Source: Apoda limacodes (lineage: Eukaryota > Arthropoda > Insecta > Lepidoptera > Limacodidae). From it: DNA of 64,000 nucleotides. The notes under the pieces were generated by a model. That model saw nothing but the letters and a program-made list of their open reading frames with translations. It had not been told where the DNA came from and made no database searches. The DNA is taken from contig OX291544.1 in the NCBI GenBank assembly GCA_946406115.1, positions 19,795,521 to 19,859,520 on the forward strand, read 5' to 3'. Of the stretch, positions 1 through 12,184 are shown piece by piece. The number at the start of each line of letters is the position of its first letter. Position 1 is the stretch's first letter. The translations under genes and the position numbers were made by a program.

Positions 1-1146
1 TACTAGAAAACAAATCTTCACCCAAAAGTCCTGAACCGCTGAGAACATACCCCAACCAGACCAGCCAGCACCCTTTCCTCATATAAAACGCGCTTGCTAT
101 TATGCCTTTACTTCAACTCAAGCACTAGTCAAGGCTTCGGATATGCTTGAATCTTCTGGTTGGGGATAGACAAAGCAAAGCGTTGAATGGCACGGTTTCC
201 GAGACAGCAACTTCATGTGCGGACTTAATTTGGTACAGTTTTGTAAAAAAGCATGTAGGACGGTGCAAATGCAGCAAAACAACCGCATTTAAAAATACAG
301 AACTTTGCTTCTGTGCTGACGACATTCAATAATTTCTTCATAGCTATAACGAGGTACAAACCTAACTTATTAAAAAAATAAGTAGACTTTGTATTGATCT
401 TTTTTTTCCATTTTATCCATCGTCTATCTCTCGACAAACGACACTGAAAATCCACAGTAAAACAATTTACGCTGCTTTAGCTCGATGCGAACATGTTTTT
501 TTCCCCCAAAGTTGCTCTAAGACAAGTATCCCAGAAGTATATATTTTTATATATTCGCGAAATAAGGATTTTTTCACCAAATAAGTGTTTTGGAGGAGAA
601 GGGGGTAGCTCAACCCCCCGGAACTAATGGGTTATAACTTTGATAACAGGTAATGAAGAAACAATTGCTGATACAGGCTTTTCGGAGCTTTAGAGTTATT
701 TTGACCTTTGCCGGCTGAACTATTAGCGTAAAATCGAAAATAAATTTCTTAATATAAGCTACGGTTAACAAATTACTCATACAATCCATTATAATAATTT
801 GTTAGTATTGTTTACATGCTGTGTAACTAATTATATTCCGACTGCAAATAAATTAGGAGTTCTGGCTTGAGAATGGAAAAACGAGAGGGTTGAGAGGAAT
901 TTATTTATAAGCGATGTTTTATCAGCTATCTAAAAAATAACAATAATTAGTAAATTCTTGTTTTTTTTTTATAAAATGACTGTACTATGTAATATAATTT
1001 TTGTTACATTTTTTTTTCAGTTTAAAAGTTTCAATAGTGCAGTGGAATCGATTTAAAAGACAAGCAGAATTCTGCACGCTTGGGTAGAAAATCTAAGCTG
1101 CTGTCTTTGACATTAGAATAATGTATCTCCAAAAATAGGTACTTAC
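1..1146 (-). other. Presumed first intron of CPR-A, left part off window
   Basis: This is the sequence downstream of the CPR-A splice donor. From about 541 to 1140 it is recognisably similar to the CPR-B intron at about 19010-19970: matching landmarks include the 'gagaagggg' stretch, 'aacaattgctg' and the 'ggagttctggctt' stretch. I see no chitin-binding exon here, so exon 2 of CPR-A should lie to the left of base 1, as expected if its intron is as long as the 2.85-kb intron of CPR-B. Bases 1-540 hold no supported gene. Confidence 0.55.
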
Positions 1147-1280
1147 CTGAATTTATAATTACCACTGCCATCGTTTTCAGATGAGTAGTAAATAAGGACG
1201 TCATCGGCATCCCTGGCTATTGAAGCAGATTGCGACCCCATACTGAATATTGCCAATATGAAAAATACACAGCGATACAT
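1147..1280 (-). CDS. CPR-A, RR-1 type cuticular protein, first exon only (partial)
   Basis: Reading from ATG at 1280, this 134-nt exon encodes 44 residues plus two bases (AG) before a consensus donor GTAAGT at 1146-1141. The peptide starts MYRCVFFILAIFSM, a typical short signal peptide ending near S-Q-S-A-S. It continues with an acidic stretch (RDADDVLIYYSSENDGSGNY) that normally leads into a Rebers-Riddiford chitin-binding domain. It is a close paralogue of the first exon of CPR-B: same exon length, same phase and nearly the same mature N-terminus. The RR domain exon is not in the window, so the RR assignment rests on CPR-B. The expected product is a secreted structural protein of the cuticle that binds chitin. 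Whether this copy is functional cannot be judged from exon 1, but it has no stop or frameshift. Confidence 0.75.
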
Positions 1281-1357
1281 CTACAAAAAAAAAAAAATCT
1301 GAAGTTTTTCATTATTAAGTTTTGAAATAAAACTTGTTGCCTTAACTTTAAGTTATC

Positions 1358-1365
1358 TATTTATA
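1358..1365 (-). promoter_or_regulatory. TATA box of CPR-A
   Basis: TATAAATA on the minus strand, 78 bases upstream of the CPR-A start codon. The same octamer stands 81 bases upstream of the CPR-B start, inside a flanking block shared by both genes (GATA..., AAAGTTAAGG... on the minus strand). Conservation between paralogues in spacing and flanks supports a real core promoter. Confidence 0.6.
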
Positions 1366-1380
1366 ATGACTATAGTTATC

Positions 1381-1809
1381 TATTATTATTCGAGGCTGGA
1401 AAGTTGCTTTTTGGCGTAAGTGCCTATATTGAATAGTTAGCAAGCGAAGGATTCAAAGATATAACCCACGAGCGAAGCGAGTGGTTCAAAAACTTAATCC
1501 TGAGCAAAGTTAGGGATTCTAACAAAACGAATGTATAAAGTAGTAAGGACGAACCTCATTTTGAACGGTTTCATTATGTTTGTTTTTGTAGAATTTACAT
1601 AAAAAACCTATCGGCAATCGGATATAGTAGTCTTTTCCACGCAAATTTAATCAAATTTTAAACTTCAAAGTGAGCCTTTCCGAGCCAGTGAGATGAAAAG
1701 TACTTTTCAGACCAGGTGGTCAAAAATAAAAACTACAGCCACCATATTAAAGTGTAGTGATTTTACACGACACACCAGATCAGAAAAGTTTGTTGTACTG
1801 TACACAATA
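1381..1809. other. No gene seen; contains a diverged MITE-like repeat
   Basis: AT-rich spacer upstream of CPR-A. About 1676-1805 resembles the inverted-repeat element at 7500-7626: both share 'cagaaaagtttgt' near one end and 'gtggtcaaaaataaaaact'-like sequence near the other. Nothing else is recognised. Confidence 0.35.
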
Positions 1810-2150
1810 CATATTTAAGCAAAGATTTTTTTTGTTTTATTATAAAAATGTCTACGTCAGATATTGAGACATGGAATGTAATACACCTACACCTACAAGT
1901 GTTACGGAGAGGCCATCATAGCAAGTAATAATCTGTCCCGTAAAGTTCAGTCATTCATAATATTTTTCTTAGGCGGAAATCTAACTGTATAACAAAAGCG
2001 TTATTCTCGAAGAATGTTTTCTTTGTTTATTTTGAAGTATGTTCAAAAAAAATTATGTCAACTACGTTAAGGTCCCGTTACTCAATGTTACGCAGCTTGT
2101 ATAAAATTGACCACAATAGTATTTGTGTAGCCTTTTTCATGCACTCTTGA
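1810..2150 (+). other. Conserved non-coding or decayed block shared with 23090-23400
   Basis: Strong similarity to copy B, including 'aagtaataatctgtcccgta' and 'tcttaggNggaaatct'. In copy B the same block is open for 77 codons (23163-23396), but here it carries stops and small length changes, so I do not support a shared protein. It may be a decayed exon or simply unaltered duplicated spacer. Confidence 0.4.
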
Positions 2151-2777
2151 AGAATATTTTAGGATTCTTGCCTTCTATAAAGATGCTTTATGTTGTGATT
2201 TACAGGTGTTGGATTTGGTGTTATTTAATTAATCATAGTGTACCCATCTGCCAAGCCTACCCGTCTACCAAGCCATCTTCGTCCTTTATAATATTAAATT
2301 TTATAAAAATAAAATAAAATAATAAAAAAAAAGAAAAAAAAAAAAGAAAAAAAAAATATAAAATAAAATTGTTATATAAAACTAACATAATTATCAAAAT
2401 AATAATTAAATAAGATCGTGGAAGATCGAGGACTTAGAAAAAGTTAGCCAGGATCGTGGCGGTGGAGGTCTTTAATATTTTTGTAGACTTTCTAAAGACG
2501 GGCTTAACACATTTATGTAGTTAAAAACCTAAATTCGAAAATAAAATAAATTTCATTACTAGAACACCCGGGACAGCATAAGTTTACGTAGACATACATA
2601 GGCAGCGGCGAGCGTCGCGTGGCCACAATATATAAAGAAAGCGTATGAGGTGGGCATATGCAAAATGCGATAGATTTATATAAAATGCAATGTATTATTG
2701 AGTGAATACATTCTAATATGAGAGGAATTATGTACCTTTCTGATGGCTAATAAAAGGTGGTAGTGTTGAAGTGACCT
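2151..2777. other. No gene seen; A-rich low-complexity run at 2300-2370
   Basis: The stretch has an A-rich simple-sequence run (2300-2370) and otherwise unremarkable AT-rich spacer. It belongs to about 2.7 kb that is present in copy A of the segmental duplication but absent from copy B. Confidence 0.4.
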
Positions 2778-3840
2778 GAATATTGGAATGCGACTCTTTT
2801 GCTTGATTTAGCGATGGATGTTGCTTCTTATGTTCGATTGCTTGTACTGCTGCTATACAACACAGGTAAAAAGACCTCGCCTGAATAAAGTAAAGAGGAG
2901 ACAAGGAGATGAAATGGAGGCATGCCCGGGGATCGGAAGCTTAAAACCTACTGGTCTCTCAGAATGTTTATCGTTAACATTCGTTAGTGGCTTCAAGTTA
3001 CATCGGCTGAGCTCACAGACGGTTTGAACATCTCTCGCCTAACGTTTCGATCCGTTTGTTTGGGTCAAATACGGAGGTGAGTTCAGTGCCGAGCGACTTG
3101 AACGACGACAACAGATTACACAGTGTAGAAGGGTAAAGGTCCTTGCCCCGAGCTGTCTGTCAGAGTCGAAAAACTGCGAAAGAAGGCAATTGTATCTTAT
3201 TTAAATTGACACGTAAACCGTTGCCATGTTGCGGGGAGTCGGACGCTGATTACGCGAAGGCGACAGTGATACTTCACCTACGCGGCTGGTGACACCAAAT
3301 AGGGAGAAGTCTTGTAGCGATTTGAATATTGGAATGCGACTCCTTGCTTGTATTAGTGATGGACGTTGCTTCTGAGGTTTGATCGTTTATAATGCTTCTA
3401 TATTACACAGGTAAAAAGGCCTCGCCTGAGTAAAGTAAAGAGGAGACAAGGAGATGATGATGGAGGCATGCCCGGGGATCGGAAGCTTAAAACCTACTGG
3501 TCTCTCAGAATGTTTATCGTTAACATTCGTTAGTGGCTTCAAGTTACATCGGCTGAGCTCACAGACGGTTTGAACATCTCTCGCCTAACGTTTCGATCCG
3601 TTTGTTTGGGTCAAATACGAATGTGAGATCAGTGCCGAGAGACTTGAACGACGACAACAGATTACACAGTGTAGACGGGTAAAGGTCCTTGCCCCAAGCT
3701 GTCTGTCAGAGTCGAAAAACTGCGAAAGAAGGCAATTGTATCTTATTTAAATTGACACGTAAACCGTTGCCAAGTTGTGGGGAGTTGGACGCTGATTACG
3801 CGAAGGCGACAGTGATACTTCACCTACGCGACTGGTAACA
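2778..3840. repeat. Two-copy direct tandem repeat, period 546 bp
   Basis: Copy 1 is 2778-3294 and copy 2 is 3324-3840. Both run from 'gaatattggaatgcgactc' to 'cacctacgcgNctggt', with only scattered differences and a 29-bp spacer unlike either copy. The unit is more GC-rich than its surroundings and includes 'gcatgcccggggatcggaag'. No long ORF spans either unit. The source element is not recognised. Confidence 0.85.
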
Positions 3841-4095
3841 ACTCATGGAATCATATTTGGTTCGCGACTAAATTCCTGAAAAGCTGCGATACTGAATATT
3901 ACATAAATAATATAACTCACACTTATTCTATCGTTAATCGATCAAATAAACTATAAACTATATTTCTTCGTACTTCAACTGATAATATACCTATACATTT
4001 AACCTGTTTATGAATCCTTGATCATGTATGGTGTGGACGCCGGCTTATAAACCGAAATATATCATTTATAATCTACGACTGAAGTTACATGGATG

Positions 4096-4292
4096 CAGTG
4101 GGGCTTATTGCGTCTTGCTCTTCGGAGTGTGTTAAGCATGGGGCGTGCCCTCTTGGTGAATTCCATGGCTGTTCCATTGGTACATAATAATTATTACCTA
4201 CTACACAAATGGTTCAGTGGGGTTTATTGCGTCCTGCTCTTCGGAGTGTGCTTAACACGAGACGTGCTCTCTTGACAATGTCATGGCTGTGT
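4096..4292. repeat. Short direct repeat pair, offset 119 bp
   Basis: The segments 4096-4177 and 4215-4292 share 'cagtgggg', 'ttattgcgtc', 'tgctcttcggagtgtg', 'ttaa', 'gacgtgc/ggcgtgc' and 'atggctgt' in order, with moderate divergence. No gene is recognised. It follows the 546-bp tandem repeat and may belong to the same unclassified insertion. Confidence 0.6.
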
Positions 4293-4444
4293 CTGTGCGA
4301 ACGGATGTTGCACTCTTTGGCCTAAGGCTGAGTGTTTGTGCTATGCACGTACAAGGATTTGTTCCTGAAACTACATATTAAGACTTCGGTCTTCAGCTTC
4401 GGCTGCAACGATAATTTAATGGTTATACCATTTATGATTTCACA

Positions 4445-4572
4445 CCTCTACTCCTTCGGGGGATGTGCGCTAAGTTAGCCTCGGTATGGACACGTACCGT
4501 GGGAAGCGCTGGGTGGAGCTTTCCGCCTTTTTATTTTTTTTTAGAAAAATAAAAAGCGCATAGGAGTAGAGG
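4445..4572. repeat. Foldback / hairpin with 10-bp perfect ends
   Basis: CCTCTACTCC at 4445-4454 pairs with GGAGTAGAGG at 4563-4572, and an inner T-rich/A-rich stem near 4528-4560 can also pair. It could be the end of a MITE or of a small structured RNA. Neither is shown. Confidence 0.4.
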
Positions 4573-4869
4573 ATACTATTTTCATTACTAGAACGGTGTT
4601 TCAGTCTTTCTCTTAAAGAACCTGCGGTCTACGTTGCACAATTGGGTCCTACCATTTAGACGATCACATAGCCAATCCTTCTATAAATTTATACTTCAAT
4701 TTTCAAGTTTCGTGTTCATATTATCTCTTATAATCTTTTCTGTCCATGCTGGTTAGTTAGGTAGGTACGTTTAGGCTAGTATATGTTTTCTTTGGGGGGG
4801 TTAGTTACAATAGGAGGGTTGTCATTGAAAGAGTTTTAAGTTTTTTTGGAACTAAACAACAGCCAGGGA
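4573..4869. other. No gene seen
   Basis: AT-rich spacer with no ORF, repeat or motif I can support. Confidence 0.4.
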
Positions 4870-5170
4870 TATTGAAACAAGTTTCAAATCCATAAACAGT
4901 GATTTTTCTGTTGTGACGTACTTATTTAGGAAGTTTGGAATGAGTCACAGATCCGTAAAAGGCTGATTACAGAGATTTCTCCGTCGTGGCCGATCGGGTC
5001 AAGGGACAGATCTATAAATGGATGATCACAGTAATTTTTCTGCTGTGAAGTTGGTCGATTGAAACAAGTTATAGATCTATAAATAGCTGATCACAGTGAT
5101 TTTTCTGTCGTGACGTAGGTCTATCGGGTCAAGTGAAAGATCTATAGATGGGTGATTAAAGTGATATTTA
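4870..5170. repeat. Minisatellite, about four units of 59-66 bp
   Basis: Units are anchored by 'gatNacagtgatttttctg', 'cgtgacgta', 'atcgggtcaag' and 'agatctata'. Phase points fall at about 4965, 5024, 5089 and 5154. Copy B of the segmental duplication keeps only about one and a half units at 23424-23527, so the array changed copy number after duplication. Confidence 0.75.
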
Positions 5171-7499
5171 AGAAATAAATAAACACTTATCATTTTTACT
5201 ACGTTAAAATAGCTGCAGGTTCATATTAGTATTTATTCCTACGCTACAGGTTACAAACTAGTTAACTCAAACACAAAATAAATTTTGCAGAAGGCAAATT
5301 CACATTTATTTTCACACTTGTGGCTTATCAACCACAGTACTAAAACCTAGTGATTTACTGTTAATTATTAATGTTTATATAATGAGTGTGGAAATATCAT
5401 AGTTTAATTGCTACTATGGTACTTCTTAAAATTAGATGATAACAAGGACTTTGCATAATTGTAGTTTGGGTTATGCATGATTTCCTTTTTTTTTAATCAA
5501 CTAGTTGGCCTTGCGGTTTTGGTGTCTGCTTTATGATTATTCTTTTATTCATGAGTTTTTTTTAGAGTATTTTTCTAAATGTTAAACTACATTGGTTATT
5601 AACAGTTTTTGTTTTGGTAAAGAATAATATCGTGAGAAACCTGCAAACGTCAGGAATAAAAGATGTAAGTATGTAACAATTCTTACTGGGCTCTCAAGGA
5701 TTTGGCATAGTGGACTATGCCTAGAATTTCCCTTAATCACAGCACAGAGTAAAGAATGGTACCACTACAGAACTTTTACTAAAACACAAATTTACGCTTG
5801 ATTATTCTGTCGTTACCGCAATATGGATCCAATTTTGTTTAGTTGTGCGGATTGTACAGACTATGTATAGCACAGACCAACGCATCATTTACCTACTCAG
5901 AACTGTGTCGCTAAATAAACACAAAGCTGGCCCTATTAAAATAGTACGAACTATCGCGACATTAGCGACAGGCATATGGCACAGCCCAATGGTTCTTTTG
6001 CTTCTAAAGTAAGACAGAGGGGTCGAACAATTTACAGTGACAGAATATAGGAATGACAAAAGTAAAAGTAGGCCAGTAGCTCAACAATATTAACTTATGA
6101 AAGCTAGTTGACAGTAAAAACATACAGCTATTTTGTGTACATAATAAGCTTTTAAGGGTACCGCAGACAACAAGAAAAGTCAACAAGGGCGGCGCTAGCC
6201 AAGCTCGTGAGTTTGAACAAAATTTGTTAACAAAATTTTCAAATATCTGCAATAATTCTCATTTGACGGAACCCTAATTAAATGCGTGTACGAAACGCAC
6301 TCGGCTGGTTTATCGGCCCGTGGAAAAATTCGATTTCAGAAATATGGCCCAAAAATGACTGTGATGTGTTACCATTTGATTAAATCAGACTTTTGTTTAA
6401 AAGTTGATTTTTTACTCCTAAATAATATGTGATATTGTTTTCAAAAAATCGTAATGGAATTGAGAAATAAAAGTAAAGGGTAGACCTTTGTAAATTAAGT
6501 AGGACATCATTGCATAAGCCCTCAAAAAATTATTTAAGGTTCCTAAGTAACTTTTCTCCGAAAATTATATTTTACGAGTAAGAAGATCCTTCAATCTAAC
6601 TTTTTGTAAGATCTGTAAAGAACAGGATAATGCTAGGTCCATATTTAAACTTTCAACAAAAACTATTTTAGAATATATGGTTCACAAGTTTTTTAGGTAT
6701 ACCTAATTCTTATTCTACTTTTCGAACAACATTGACAGTATTTATATCTGTAATAAGGGATTCTTACGGCAACATTCGACTCACACTTGATGTTTTTTTA
6801 GGTAGGCTATGTTCTTCCTCGCAGTGCCCGCTATCAACTTGGCAAATTTTATTGAGGTTTAGCAGTTTCGCCATGAAAGGGTAACAAACAAGGACACTTT
6901 GGGATTTATACTAGTTTGCATAAAGAAAAATTTGCATAAGTTTTTTTTTTCTACCACAGAGGTTACGGCCCGCTTGATGGTAAGTGGTCACTGAAGCGTA
7001 TTAGCGTACTTATTCAAATTTTAAATGAATATTTATGTACGGATCATAACCTTAAGGCCCAGAACGGGTATGTTGACGTGCACCGTTGTGGTTGTAGCTC
7101 ACTTCACGCTTGTCACATACTTCTGAAATTATCTACATTATGGGATTAAAAATTATAAAATATAGCGGAGCTATCCGTCACCTCATAAGCTCATAAGTTT
7201 TTTTGTTCAAAAATGTTATTAGCTAAACTTGCAAAAACCTACATTGAATTCTAACTGGCACCATAATCAAATTTATAAAGTTTTTAATTTTATTTCCCGT
7301 AAGCCAGTTAAAATTAGCCTTTTATATATAATCTAGTGAAAATGCCAGAAACATTTATCCAAAGGCACATAAAACCTAAAATCATACATAGAGGTTAGTT
7401 GTACATACTCTATATCTTACATTTTCCATAGAACTTATAACTAAACTTGCTAGCTCGAGTATCGATTGAGCAAAGGTATGGTTAGTGGGCGTTTACTAT
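5171..7499. other. No gene seen; duplicated spacer with an empty TTAA insertion site
   Basis: Bases 5180-5720 match copy B, but without the two mobile elements found there. TTAA at 5426-5429 is the unoccupied equivalent of the piggyBac-like insertion at 23791-24393. About 5490 is the empty equivalent of the dispersed repeat at 24456-24905. Bases 6941-7010 resemble the 3' tail of the CR1-like family at 49381-49460 ('cgcNtgatggtaagtggtcac'). The remainder is AT-rich spacer. Confidence 0.55.
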
Positions 7500-7626
7500 A
7501 GTGCAACAAACTTTTTTAACCCAGTGGTCAAAAATTAAAACTGCAGTCGCCATATTAAAATAATGTGAACTTACAACGACAGTAACGACCATAAACCCAA
7601 GGTCAGAAAAGTTTGTAGTACAGTAC
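7500..7626. mobile_element. Small MITE-like inverted-repeat element
   Basis: The ends are imperfect inverted repeats: 'caacaaactttttt' on the left and 'cagaaaagtttgtagta' on the right. A diverged relative lies at 1676-1805. There is no coding capacity and no clear target duplication. Confidence 0.4.
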
Positions 7627-9489
7627 ATCGTTTCGAGTTGGGGTATAATTGATTTCCAGACCCCAATATATCGTCATCTTACGCAATTAAAATGTACTAA
7701 GTTGCACTATGTTGCGGCTCGTTGCATAAAGTATGTGCTTGTTACATTAAGGCAAGAGCAACGATTAAACCTTATTGAAAAAACGTACGACATGCTTCCG
7801 CTAGATGGAGTTTAATTAATAAATAGATCGCGCTTCGTGTTTAACTGCGTAATTTGCTTATTCACAAAATTGCTTAGTTAATATTTTTACTATAATAAAC
7901 TAACAGTGATGAGTGCAGCAACGAGGATATTCGCACACACCGTGATTGAATACCATGCCATGCCACTAAACTTTTATTAGGTACCTACCTCAAACGATAA
8001 AAAATTTAGCAACTTAATTATTATCTATATTATTACTTTGCATATTTTTTGGTCATAGAAAAGCATGCTGACCCTCGTTTCACAAACTATTACTCGTGTT
8101 AAAATGTACTTACGTTCGTAACGATTACATTAATAGCTATAACGCCTCACTTAGTGGTTTCCGGGATTAATCTGATAAAAGGCTAGTTAAAAAAATAGTC
8201 AACATGCAGCAAAAAAAATAATTAATTGATTTTATTCGTATTGGTGAACAAATCAAATATCCTGCTGCAACACTTGGGCATTAACAATAAAATATATAAT
8301 AACTGTACCTTTCCTTTTAGCTTTGAAATATTTTACACTTCAATTTATATTCCTTTGAATTTATTAATACTAGAAGTCTAGACTTTCTTTTGAATACTCT
8401 AACATCTCGTGTGTCAATAAAGAAATAAAAGTTTCAAGTAACAAAATGCTAAAATGTCCATGAACTTTAATATTATTCTGCAAAACGGAAAAGTTGAACG
8501 TAAGGCCAAGAAGCGGTTTATTTGAAGTTGTAAAACATCTATTAATTACAATTTAAATTAGCATTTTTTATGTTAAATATATTTTTATTTGAATACTGGT
8601 TTATTTTAGTGACGAGAAGAGGGTTCCAGACATATCAAGAGGGGGCAAATCCAGACATTTTTAAGCATATACACGCACGGAATATGCGTAACTTATGGGC
8701 GAAAAGCATTAAATACTCACAAATTTTACTTTTTGTATTGCAATTGGACATTCTGTGGCGCTTTTAAAAATTGATACTAGATGGTTCTGTATTAAAAGAC
8801 GCGTCTATTGGTAGGTAAAACAGTCTAACAAGCCAAAACAAACATTAAAAAAAATGTTTAAAGTCAGTTTGGAGTGTCACGTTTTTGTGTGCTCCGTGTT
8901 TACAATTTGGTTATTATCTCAATGTATTAGTGTAAAATAATAAAAAATCCTCAGAATATCCAAAGTAATGATATATGGGCCTCAAAAAAACCATATTTAG
9001 TCTAATCTAACTATAAATGGATTATTATTGACAAACTAAGTAGAACAAATATTTTACACAAATTCAACCCTAATTCTCAGGTTTAACCTATTTTTAAAGT
9101 ACTTTGGATTACTAGTTGTACTTTTATTGTCGCATATATTGATTGTGTATAGTTTTGGCTACAGAGACGTATTTTTTGTTTTAGTATAGCCGTAGTAGTT
9201 TGCTAGATAATAAGCTTTATGTTGGAAAAGGCACCAGCCGTTCGGTGCAAAAAATTTTGATTGCACGGGTGGACGTTCAGCGCACATATAGCTGTCGCGC
9301 CCGGACGTTTGAGTGGCTAGGTAGTAACCAATATTGTAATTAAATTTCAGCTTAATTATATGTATCGGTATAAAAATCGATAATTAGCAAATATTAGAGG
9401 TAGTCTTGTGATTTTTTCTATCTAAAAAAAATTTATAGCATCATTTTTTTGCTAATATTGAATTGACTGTTAATAATACGTAGCAGATA
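7627..9489. other. No gene seen
   Basis: AT-rich spacer. Bases 8280-8560 are the right-hand end of the duplicated block and match 25560-26190. Between 8570 and 9490 I see no ORF with family resemblance and no repeat I can name. Confidence 0.4.
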
Positions 9490-9990
9490 CTGATTTCACG
9501 GATAACGATTGTGATGAAGATCTCCAATTATTCCATCCAATCGAAGGAATCCATACCAGAACTATCAAGGTTCAGATAGCTCAGAAATGATGATTGTACA
9601 GTGCACGACATGGTTCCATCACCATCGGTATTAGAACATTCGTATATCACTCCAAATATCACGTGTCCTAGAATACGAGGACAGGGAAGAGGAATAACAC
9701 GTGGAGAAAGTAGAAGTAGAGGTTGTGAATGGTTAATCACAACTCGAAGCAATGCTTAATCGATTGTGAGAGAAGACAATTAGTTACATGAAATATTTGA
9801 GCCTGAAGACAGAAAACTGATGCAACCAGCTTATGTTCTCCACAATAAACAAAACACTGGGAATGGAACAAATCTTACAGCCAGTACGTTGATGATAAAA
9901 TTCTTGATACCTTTGTGATATACACAAATAGAACACACATATTACAGATGGGTAGGTCATAAGGTCTGACACTGAAATTCCGCGTAATAA
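9490..9990 (+). pseudogene. Decayed transposase-like N-terminal fragment, left arm of an inverted pair
   Basis: On the plus strand, short frames read acidic D/E-rich sequence (TDFTDNDCDEDL), then an RGRG-type basic stretch, then YVDDKILDTFVIYTNR. The order of acidic N-terminus, basic patch and 'DDxIL..FV..TNR' resembles the start of piggyBac-like transposases, but the family call is tentative. The frame is broken several times. A second copy of the same segment lies in opposite orientation at 12185-12720. Confidence 0.4.
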
Positions 9991-10409
9991 AAGTACTAAT
10001 CATGGATGCAAAAATATTTTGTTTGATTGTTGGTTTCTCCTTCTTTGACACAGAGCAAGGAATTTTGCACAGTGGTAGATTATGCGTAAGTGAAATAGGC
10101 TGCTGTCCCAATACAGAGTGCCAAGACGGATATAAAATAATTACTATCCCGATTAATAATTCCCACGGTTTTTTTTTTCTGAGGCATTATTACTTTATGC
10201 AACAACGTTGAAACAACGGTTTCATTTGATTTTTGCTACAGACCTAGTAGAACTGAGAATAACATTGAATACTTTTATCCCAATTAACCCAATCCCAAAA
10301 TAAAAAAATAAAAATATGGTACTTACACAAAACTAAGAAATTTAAATATTTTTTGCACTCACCACGTTATGTGCGGTGTTGTTCAAATAAAGGTCTTTAA
10401 AAATACATT
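9991..10409. other. No supported gene; spacer inside the inverted pair
   Basis: A 69-codon plus-strand ORF (10002-10211) has no family features that I recognise and is probably chance or transposon residue. The rest is AT-rich. Confidence 0.3.
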
Positions 10410-10565
10410 GTGTTTATACTTTTGTTGTAAATAAATATATATTTACATAGATAACACCGAGGTAGAAGACAAACAAAAACGTTCATCACATAAATGTTTG
10501 TCCTCTGCGGGAATCGAACTTCCACCCCTAGTTTCAGCAGGCAGAGCAACTTAGGCATATATAGT
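10410..10565 (-). mobile_element. tRNA-derived SINE fragment
   Basis: On the minus strand the segment reads GTTCGATTCCCGCAGAGGAC, a pol III B-box-like core, followed by 'aaacatttatgtgatgaac' and 'ttatctatgtaaatatat'. I recognise this arrangement from widespread lepidopteran tRNA-derived SINEs. The A-box side is not intact and the element is truncated, so it is not a functional tRNA. Confidence 0.5.
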
Positions 10566-12184
10566 GATTCGAAGCGTCAAATTTTAACTTTATTTTTATT
10601 TTTATTTGCATATATTCGGATAATGTTATAGTACTATAACATAACCTGGCCATAGAAAAAAAAATCCCTTGCAGCTAATCTACTCAGAGTTGTAATTTCG
10701 ACACCATTCTATAGACAAAGATTTTGTTTGAAATATTTATCAAGCCCAAATAGTCCATTTACCAATACTATAACAATAATTTACATTTCTAGATATACAG
10801 CATAAGTCCAACCGATGACTTAGTTACTTAGTTATTTAGCAGACGTAGAAATAAAGTAGAATCCAGTTATATTGACATTATAGTTAGGTCATACAGCAAA
10901 ATGTGAAAGTAAAATCAAGTACTACAGTTTAAACCCGTAAATCCTTTATCCTTTCTCTTTAATTGTAAATGCTAATAACATTTTTCACCCCCAATCACTA
11001 AATCAATGAAATACAACTTACTGCAGGGTCATAAAAAATACAATACACTAGGTGCGTCGGCAGGGTGAAGGGTGGGGGAGGTTTAGTACCTAAAACAAAG
11101 CATGTTATAAGGGCAAAAATCAACAGCTATAATCTTCGTCGATATAACTGGCTTGATTGTAAAAAATACATCATTATATGAAGTCTGATATTATGTAAGT
11201 GGAGTTACTATAACCGAACTAACTCACTTAGAAGTTTATATAAAAACCAAAGTTCTACTAGAATGAGGTCATGATAAACGGGTGGTCATATTAGGCAGGG
11301 ATAAAATTAACGAATTCTACTGTGTAATAGACATTACTTGTTCACGCGCCATTTTGTGCAAACGCAAACGAAGTGAATACAATTTCGTCACGTATTCCGG
11401 ACACACTTTTATTGAGGTATCTTTATGATATTTTCAAAATTGTCTAGGTTCTAATAAGCTTGAAACTAATGACAAAATATTAAAAAAATCTCAAACCTAA
11501 AAATATCTGAAAAACCTATGAACAACATATAGAACACTGGTTGTCAATTAAGTTGTACTACATATAGTATACTTTTTTTTTCAGGGTATTTTCATGGTAA
11601 ATTTTAAGCTTTTTACAAAAAAAGGATAATACGAATGAAAACAAATCGATTTAACATTTATCTTGTAATTCAGTGACTTAAATCAATTATATATAAAAGA
11701 CTCATATTTAAACAAATATCCTCATAACAAAATATTCTTACACATAATTATATCAAAACATTCTTTATTTTTGTAAAATGCAGTGAAATAGTTGCAGTTT
11801 GGTACAAAAAAAATGTCACATTTTTTGCAGAACACGGTAGTGTTTTTAGTCAGACAACTTTTCAAACACATTTTAATCGTCAAAGTCATTGAATACTATT
11901 TTTATTTTTTGAAACTTTTCACTCCGGTTCACAATGTTGATTACTACCGAGAAGAATCCAGCAAGAAACTCGACAGTTGGTAGTGCAGGATTTCATTCTG
12001 CAACACTACTGCTTTGGAGCATAATCAGGAAGACGTTCAGCTTTCTGTTGACGTCATTATTACGATGGCATACATCAGGATCATATACGTATTTCAATTG
12101 TGTCCTGATTGAATAAAATATTGCACTTGTGTGCAATAAGAGTGAATCTCCACTCTTCAGACCAATACATGTCTATCTTAGTAT
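10566..12184. other. No gene seen
   Basis: AT-rich spacer between the two arms of the inverted pair. Short ORFs at 11792-12116 show no family features. Confidence 0.35.

Larger units (their letters stand above)
541..8570. repeat. Segmental duplication, copy A (partner about 18985-26200)
   Basis: The block is colinear with copy B. Matching landmarks in order are intron sequence (541-1140), CPR exon 1 (1147-1280), promoter (1358-1365), a shared 'atgtcNacgtcagata' block (about 1810-2150), a 60-65-bp minisatellite (4870-5170), the block around 5180-5720, and 8280-8560 with the 'aaggccaagaagcggttta' landmark. Spacing to the partner shifts from 18.83 kb at exon 1 to 21.28, 18.36 and 17.62 kb further along, so each copy has its own insertions. 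Single-base divergence is substantial, so the duplication is not recent. Confidence 0.75.

Noticed and set aside
125..455. SGWG-like string and Cys-containing frames near the left edge, suggesting a serine protease fragment
   Set aside because: The pieces lie in different frames, no His/Asp/Ser triad context is present and there are stops between them.
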